DNA from: CAYJFX01 sp964370315
Lineage (GTDB): Bacteria; Spirochaetota; Spirochaetia; Treponematales; Treponemataceae
DNA length: 27,945 bases
Assembly (NCBI GenBank): GCA_964370315.1
Contig: CAYJIS010000020.1
Location: 1-27,945 of the forward strand
Direction of reading: 5' to 3'
Positions within the stretch are counted from its first letter, which is position 1; every line of letters begins with the position of its first letter. The position numbers and the translations under genes are program-made. The notes under the pieces were generated by a model. That model was given only the letters and a program-made list of their open reading frames with translations, ran no database searches and was not told the origin of the DNA. Positions 23,930 to 27,945 of this stretch are shown here, piece after piece.

Positions 23930-25783
23930 TTATTCACCAATTTTATATTTCTTTTCACCTTCATCTGCATTTACAGTGCCAAAATCAGGTTTTTCTAATC
24001 CAAGCTTTCTTCTAACGTCATCCATAGTTTTAGGGCCATATTGACCAGCACCTGGAATATCAGTTACGTTAGGCATGTTTACTACAGCATAAATACATAC
24101 TGGTTTCTCTTTTCCTTTTACTCTAACTGAAGGCATTCTCTCTACAATTACGTGATCTTTTACTAATTCATACGTATCTTCTGTGATAAGAATATCTGCA
24201 CCAAAAGGTTTTGTGAGTGTTTCTGTTCTTGAAGCAAAGTTTACAGCATCACCAATAACAGTGTATTCCATTTTTAATTCTTTAGAACCCATTTGACCTG
24301 CTACAACCGAACCTGTGTTTAATCCGCAACCAATTTTAATTATTGGTTTTTTATCACCACCACGTCCAATGTTGAAATCAGCCAGAGCAGCCCTCATAAA
24401 CAAAGCAGAACGTACACCATTCAATGCATCAAGTTCTTTGCTGCCTGCTGTTTTTGCTGCACCCCAAACGGCCATTACTGCATCACCGATAAACTTATCA
24501 ACGGTTCCATTTGTATCATTAACACATTTAACCATGCGACTCATATAATCATTTAAGAATTCAATAACTTCATGAGGTTCAAGTTTTTCAGAAATTGCAG
24601 TAAAGGAGCGAATATCTGAAAAGAAAATTGTTGCAGTTTTTGTTTCACCACCAAGAGGAAGGTCTCCCTTCATTGCTTTTAGGGCAATCTCTTTATTTAC
24701 AAATTTACCAAAATTTTCAAGACCCTTTGACATACTCATAAACTGAGATGTTAATAAGCCTAATTCGTCATTACTTTGAGGTGTTAAATCAAGATTAAAT
24801 TCTCCATTTTCAATCTTTTGTGAAGCATCTGCAAGTATTTTAGCAGGCTTACTAATTGACTTTGAAAAGAACCAAATAAACAAAACTGACAAACTTAATA
24901 CTGCACAGGCAAAAAGAATGTTTTGAATTGTTGAAGCATTAACACCTTCAAATACAAGCGATGATTGAATCGTAGTGATAACACCAATATCTGCAAATGA
25001 TAACTTTGTATAGGCTCCAAAATATTCTATTCCATCATCATCAGTAAATACTACTTGTCGATTTTCATCATTATTTTGTCTCATTTGCTCTATTAATGAT
25101 ACGCTAGATAAATTTACGGCAGAACGGGTAAACTCAATATCGGAGTGAATTAAAACATCATTTGTATCATTTATCATATATGAACTGTTTGTTGAACCAG
25201 TACCAAATGTTTCAGCCAATGTATCACTGGAAATAATTATAATCAAACTTTCATCTCTTCCAGACTCCACCCAAGGAAACATCAACGCAATGGTCGGAAT
25301 ACCAAACGAAGGAGTTGTATTTACAGCCAATACTTCCCCAAGAGAAGATCGTTCTATACTACTACTCTCTGACGCTAAAAAATTATTATAAGTAGAGATA
25401 TCTATTTCATTTGAAATGAAGAAGCGGTTGTTAATAAATTCTACTGAGCCTGGAATTGTAATGGCTGCAATATCTTGATTACGTTCGTAGAAAAGTGATG
25501 CATATTCATTAGATAACACACTTTGTTCACCCATTATTGAAATAGCATTCATAAGTAAAAACGCATTAGACCTTGCACTTGAAAGCTCTCTTTCTGCAGC
25601 ATCAGCTGCTTGTGCATTAATTGCATGGTTATTTTGTTCTGCTGTTAATTGTACATCAGAGCGAATTACCAACGCAACGAGAGTCGTTACAGCACCAAGA
25701 GATACAATAACCAAAATACTAATAATACTTATTAACTTTAATGATATCGGATATTTAACTCTTTTTTTCTCTTCATTATTCAT
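23930..25783 (-). CDS. Membrane-bound class III adenylate cyclase (Cache-like sensor, HAMP, cyclase)
   Basis: A 617-residue receptor cyclase that makes cAMP from ATP. The first membrane helix is at about 15-40, an extracytoplasmic Cache-like sensor at 41-284, the second helix at 285-306, HAMP at about 307-360 and the catalytic domain at about 380-565. Metal-binding D390 (FFSDIRSF) and D434 (FIGDAVMAVWG) are present. K430 and T508 (EYTVIGD) are the adenine-selecting residues expected for ATP. N515 and R519 stabilise the transition state. GGAGAT is seven bases before the ATG. The gene heads a three-gene unit with the FecR-domain and barrel genes. The ligand of the sensor is unknown. Confidence 0.93.
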   Translation of the reverse strand: MNNEEKKRVKYPISLKLISIISILVIVSLGAVTTLVALVIRSDVQLTAEQNNHAINAQAADAAERELSSARSNAFLLMNAISIMGEQSVLSNEYASLFYERNQDIAAITIPGSVEFINNRFFISNEIDISTYNNFLASESSSIERSSLGEVLAVNTTPSFGIPTIALMFPWVESGRDESLIIIISSDTLAETFGTGSTNSSYMINDTNDVLIHSDIEFTRSAVNLSSVSLIEQMRQNNDENRQVVFTDDDGIEYFGAYTKLSFADIGVITTIQSSLVFEGVNASTIQNILFACAVLSLSVLFIWFFSKSISKPAKILADASQKIENGEFNLDLTPQSNDELGLLTSQFMSMSKGLENFGKFVNKEIALKAMKGDLPLGGETKTATIFFSDIRSFTAISEKLEPHEVIEFLNDYMSRMVKCVNDTNGTVDKFIGDAVMAVWGAAKTAGSKELDALNGVRSALFMRAALADFNIGRGGDKKPIIKIGCGLNTGSVVAGQMGSKELKMEYTVIGDAVNFASRTETLTKPFGADILITEDTYELVKDHVIVERMPSVRVKGKEKPVCIYAVVNMPNVTDIPGAGQYGPKTMDDVRRKLGLEKPDFGTVNADEGEKKYKIGE

Positions 25784-25957
25784 TAATTGAATCTCCGTCG
25801 TCTAAAAAATGAAAATGCATAGTATACATTTTGCTTTACGTAAATGAAATTTTAAAACGCATAGTAGTTTAATTTTAATTAAATAATATTTTATCATAAA
25901 TAAAAAAAAAAGTCACTATATTTTAAAAAAAAATGCTCTATGGATTCGATTATTTAT
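25784..25957. other. Intergenic region upstream of the cyclase gene
   Basis: A 174-base, very AT-rich gap between the YhcH-family gene and the cyclase gene. It should hold the promoter of the cyclase-FecR-barrel unit, but I found no -35/-10 pair at 16-18 base spacing that I trust (the best -10 is TATACT on the minus strand). No clear terminator for the YhcH-family gene, no CRP-like palindrome and no small ORF with a ribosome-binding site were seen. Confidence 0.5.
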
Positions 25958-26398
25958 TTAATTATTAAACAACTCAACGGGAATTTTTATTACAACTTTT
26001 TTAACAAAAGACCCGCTACCAATTTTTGGCATATGAATGTCTTGGGGAAAAAACAATGCAAACTCTCCTTCTTTAAGTGTAACTAAAGATGAAGAGCCAG
26101 TAAAAAAAGCAACATCGCTTTGTTCATCATATGGCTGAGAAATTACACCGTTCAGTGTAACACCAATTTTTTCTTCACCACTAGCAATGTATTGTAAATC
26201 TACATATTTTTTATGATTTTCTAATTTCCCTTCTGATTGTGTAATTGTTGTATATTCTTGTACTAATGCATACATACCACTTGGTAATTCATATGTACCA
26301 ACTTCCTTTTCTAACGCTTCAGTTAAAAAAGTGCACACTGAATTAACCACATCTGAAAACCCATACCATGAAATATTTTTAATGTTATCTATAATCAT
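25958..26398 (-). CDS. YhcH/YjgK/YiaL (EbgC-like) family cupin protein
   Basis: A 146-residue single-domain beta-sandwich protein. The family hallmarks are visible: KLENHKKYVDLQYIASGEEKIG (near 77-98) and EGEFALFFPQDIHMPKIG (near 111-128), which together supply the metal-binding His and Glu residues. Family members include EbgC, the small subunit of the Ebg beta-galactosidase, and proteins of sialic-acid and ulosonic-acid catabolism that act as sugar anomerases or isomerases. No sugar genes adjoin it here, so the substrate is unknown. AGGAG precedes the ATG. It is a single-gene unit lying after the flgJ terminator. Confidence 0.92.
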   Translation of the reverse strand: MIIDNIKNISWYGFSDVVNSVCTFLTEALEKEVGTYELPSGMYALVQEYTTITQSEGKLENHKKYVDLQYIASGEEKIGVTLNGVISQPYDEQSDVAFFTGSSSLVTLKEGEFALFFPQDIHMPKIGSGSFVKKVVIKIPVELFNN

Positions 26399-26415
26399 AA
26401 AAAACTCCTACTATT

Positions 26416-26444
26416 TATATAATACAATAAAGTCGTAAAATCAA
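26416..26444 (-). promoter_or_regulatory. Possible promoter of the YhcH-family gene
   Basis: Minus-strand TTGATT (26439-26444), 17 bases, TATATA (26416-26421), then AGGAG before the ATG at 26398. The predicted leader is about 10-15 bases. The match is moderate and the region is AT-rich. Confidence 0.4.
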
Positions 26445-26451
26445 TGTAAGC

Positions 26452-26485
26452 AAAAAAAACGGCGTATAAATACACCGTTTTTTTA
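26452..26485 (-). terminator. Rho-independent terminator of the flgJ-like gene
   Basis: On the minus strand ACGGTGTA and TACGCCGT pair over eight positions (one G-U) with loop TTTA (stem 26459-26478). A run of T follows (complement of 26452-26458). It lies about 12 bases past the flgJ-like stop. Confidence 0.86.
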
Positions 26486-26496
26486 TATTTGCAATC

Positions 26497-27057
26497 TTAA
26501 GCATCTAGTTGTAAATATATTTGATCTGCTAAACCAAATCCTGCGTTTTTTGTCATTACTGTTGCAAGTTCATCGTAATACATATCATCGTACATTTCTT
26601 GTGCATATGATTTTTCTTCTCCATTTAAGCTAGTACCAGTCAGTGTATTTCGCATTGAAGATAATAATATTTTTACGAAATATGATTCTAACTCTAATGA
26701 TTTTTCGTATAGTTTACTTGTCTTATCGATTGTTTTATCTTGGTGTGCTAAAGAAGGATTATTTGCAGCGGCACCTGTAGGTAAAGCAGTCTTGTCTACT
26801 TCACTAGTAAATGTATTTTGGAAACCTGTTGCATAGTCTCCGTTTAATCGTCCTTCCTGTGCAAGAGTAAATGTGTTTGTTTTAAGAGTAATACCCTCGC
26901 CTGATAATGTTTCAGACTGAGCGGTATTACCTTGTTGAACTGCATCGACGAGGGCTTGAAATTCGCTTATTTCGTTGTTTAAAGTTGCAGCTTGTGTTGC
27001 TGAATAACCATTTGTTATGCCTGAAAAGCTGTTTGAAATTCCATTTATCCCTGCCAT
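26497..27057 (-). CDS. flgJ: FlgJ-like flagellar rod-binding protein without muramidase domain
   Basis: The start is placed at the ATG at 27057, since GAGG (27066-27069) lies eight bases upstream; the longer GTG start at 27066 overlaps that site. The 186-residue product has a polar, probably disordered N-terminal 110 residues. A C-terminal rod-binding domain follows, with KSLELESYFVKILLSSMR-like text near 115-135 and a DDMYYDELATVMTKNAGFGLADQIY segment near 155-180, both characteristic of FlgJ N-terminal domains. The peptidoglycan hydrolase half of enteric FlgJ is missing, as is usual in spirochaetes. It caps or scaffolds rod assembly in the periplasm. A sigma-28-like promoter lies directly upstream. 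Confidence 0.88.
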   Translation of the reverse strand: MAGINGISNSFSGITNGYSATQAATLNNEISEFQALVDAVQQGNTAQSETLSGEGITLKTNTFTLAQEGRLNGDYATGFQNTFTSEVDKTALPTGAAANNPSLAHQDKTIDKTSKLYEKSLELESYFVKILLSSMRNTLTGTSLNGEEKSYAQEMYDDMYYDELATVMTKNAGFGLADQIYLQLDA

Positions 27058-27077
27058 ATAGTTCACCTCTACTATAA

Positions 27078-27104
27078 TTATCGGAACATATATAATTGAC
27101 TTTA
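27078..27104 (-). promoter_or_regulatory. Sigma-28 (FliA)-type flagellar promoter of flgJ
   Basis: Minus-strand TAAA (27101-27104), exactly 15 bases, then TCCGATAA (27078-27085). The enteric sigma-28 consensus is TAAA-N15-GCCGATAA, so 11 of 12 positions match at the right spacing. Transcription would start near 27071, just ahead of the ribosome-binding site. No good sigma-70 promoter is present in this 58-base gap. Confidence 0.72.
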
Positions 27105-27115
27105 GTACATCCTAC

Positions 27116-27945
27116 TTAGGAAATATCTTTTACCGTATCTCGTTCAATGAGAGTTACTCCCATTTTTATGTTTTTGTTTATTACCGCTTCTCCTTTAATT
27201 ATTTTTATTAATAAGGATACTGCTGATTTTGCTCTTTGAAAAGTGTCTTGATGAATGGTTGTAATTTGAGGATGAATCATTTTTGAGTATACATTATCAT
27301 CAAAGCCTATAACAGATATTTCCTCTGGTACCTTTATGTTCTGCTCTTGAAAATAACTAATGGCTTCTGCAGCATAATAGTCGGCTAAGAAAAACAAAGC
27401 CGTATACATTGGTTTCCTTTCAAGTAGCTCTCTATACGTTTGCAATCGTTGTTCTTTAGTACGGGAAATACTAATAAGGGAACTTTCACTATAAGGGAGA
27501 GAAAACTCTTCAAACGCCTGCTTATATCCTTCAAATCGAAGTTTATAGCCTCCAACTACTTCATCTGTATCAACAAGAACAGCAATGCGTTCATGTCCTT
27601 TTTCGATAAGATACTTTGTAGCAATATAACCACCGTTAAAGTCTTCAAGGCCAACATTATAAAAATTTTCATTTTTGCCAGAATAATAACAATCTAAGAA
27701 CACCGTTGGTGTATCACTACAATCTAGTAGAGTCTCAGTAGCTTCATCTAACAACCATAATATTAAAAGCCCATCTAATTTCCATGTTTTGGATAACTTA
27801 ATTACTTCTTGGGCACTATGCGTAACATGAATCATTAGATAATAACCTTGCTTGCGGATTTCTTCTTCAAAGGCTCCTAGGATTGTGGACGTAAAGGGAT
27901 CTTCAAACATGGTTTCACCAACTCGTGGAGCATTATATACAATAA
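27116..27945 (-). CDS. LacI/GalR-family transcriptional regulator, 5' end outside the window
   Basis: The frame stays open to the right edge, with codons for VYNAPRVGETMFEDPFTSTI before any start, so the ATG at 27910 is internal and the gene continues beyond 27945. What remains is almost all of the sugar-binding core. It begins at the first strand, continues through LDGLLILW, the NVGLEDFNGGYIATKYLIEKGHERIAVL hinge-side region and the FFLADYYAAEAISYF segment, and ends with PEEISVIGFDDNVYSKMIHPQITTIHQ, the family's most conserved block. The N-terminal helix-turn-helix and hinge helix are not in the window. The effector is probably a sugar, but cannot be named. It precedes flgJ on the same strand with a 58-base gap. 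Confidence 0.93.
   Translation of the reverse strand, partial: IVYNAPRVGETMFEDPFTSTILGAFEEEIRKQGYYLMIHVTHSAQEVIKLSKTWKLDGLLILWLLDEATETLLDCSDTPTVFLDCYYSGKNENFYNVGLEDFNGGYIATKYLIEKGHERIAVLVDTDEVVGGYKLRFEGYKQAFEEFSLPYSESSLISISRTKEQRLQTYRELLERKPMYTALFFLADYYAAEAISYFQEQNIKVPEEISVIGFDDNVYSKMIHPQITTIHQDTFQRAKSAVSLLIKIIKGEAVINKNIKMGVTLIERDTVKDIS

Noticed and set aside
25801..25860. Promoter of the cyclase unit at TATACT
   Set aside because: No -35 hexamer at acceptable spacing; the nearest TTTACG is only 12 bases away.
25958..27945. A sugar-utilisation operon of LacI regulator plus EbgC-like protein
   Set aside because: The flgJ-like gene with its own promoter and terminator separates them, so a functional link is not supported by the layout.

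Overview
AT-rich chromosomal DNA from a flagellated, diderm bacterium, most likely a spirochaete of the Treponema/Spirochaetaceae type. The evidence is a complete V/A-type ATPase operon used in place of F-type, a FlgJ-like rod-binding protein without a muramidase domain, a Cache/HAMP adenylate cyclase, and an outer-membrane beta-barrel protein. Genus cannot be fixed from the sequence alone. I saw no mobile element, CRISPR array, rRNA or prophage. Coding density is high and no gene-free stretch exceeds about 180 bases.

Layout, left to right. 1-44: first codons of a minus-strand gene (possibly a family-2 beta-galactosidase) behind a consensus promoter. 159-1424: argG. 1529-1828: a small Dabb-domain protein. 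1889-15247: sixteen tightly packed minus-strand genes, transcribed right to left as secG, a PTS IIA gene, V-ATPase stalk G/H, C, I, K, F, E, A, B, D, then a Usp protein, a flavodoxin-like protein, a J-domain protein, map and htrA, ending in a clear terminator. Many junctions are ATGA overlaps or gaps of 1-2 bases, so one long transcript is likely. Divergent from it, 15426-17050 carries a Rex-family repressor and a stand-alone RlmK-type methyltransferase. A 56-residue zinc-ribbon protein (17140-17310) follows with its own strong promoter and terminator.

On the minus strand again: dinG helicase (17375-19486) and tRNA-Glu (19535-19606) with promoter and terminator. Next comes a three-gene unit transcribed as adenylate cyclase (23930-25783), a giant FecR-domain protein with seven Fn3-like repeats (20983-23892) and an outer-membrane beta-barrel protein (19692-20993). 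The right end holds a YhcH/EbgC-family protein, the flgJ-like gene behind a sigma-28-like promoter, and the 3' part of a LacI-family regulator that runs off the window.

How they work together: the long operon joins energy conversion (V-ATPase) to secretion (SecG), a regulatory PTS phosphoacceptor, stress proteins and protein processing or quality control (Map, J-protein, HtrA). The cyclase-FecR-barrel unit looks like an envelope sensor or scaffold running from cytoplasm to outer membrane and is the least understood part of the window. Several annotated starts were moved downstream on ribosome-binding-site evidence (secG, atpC, atpK, zinc ribbon, barrel gene, flgJ).
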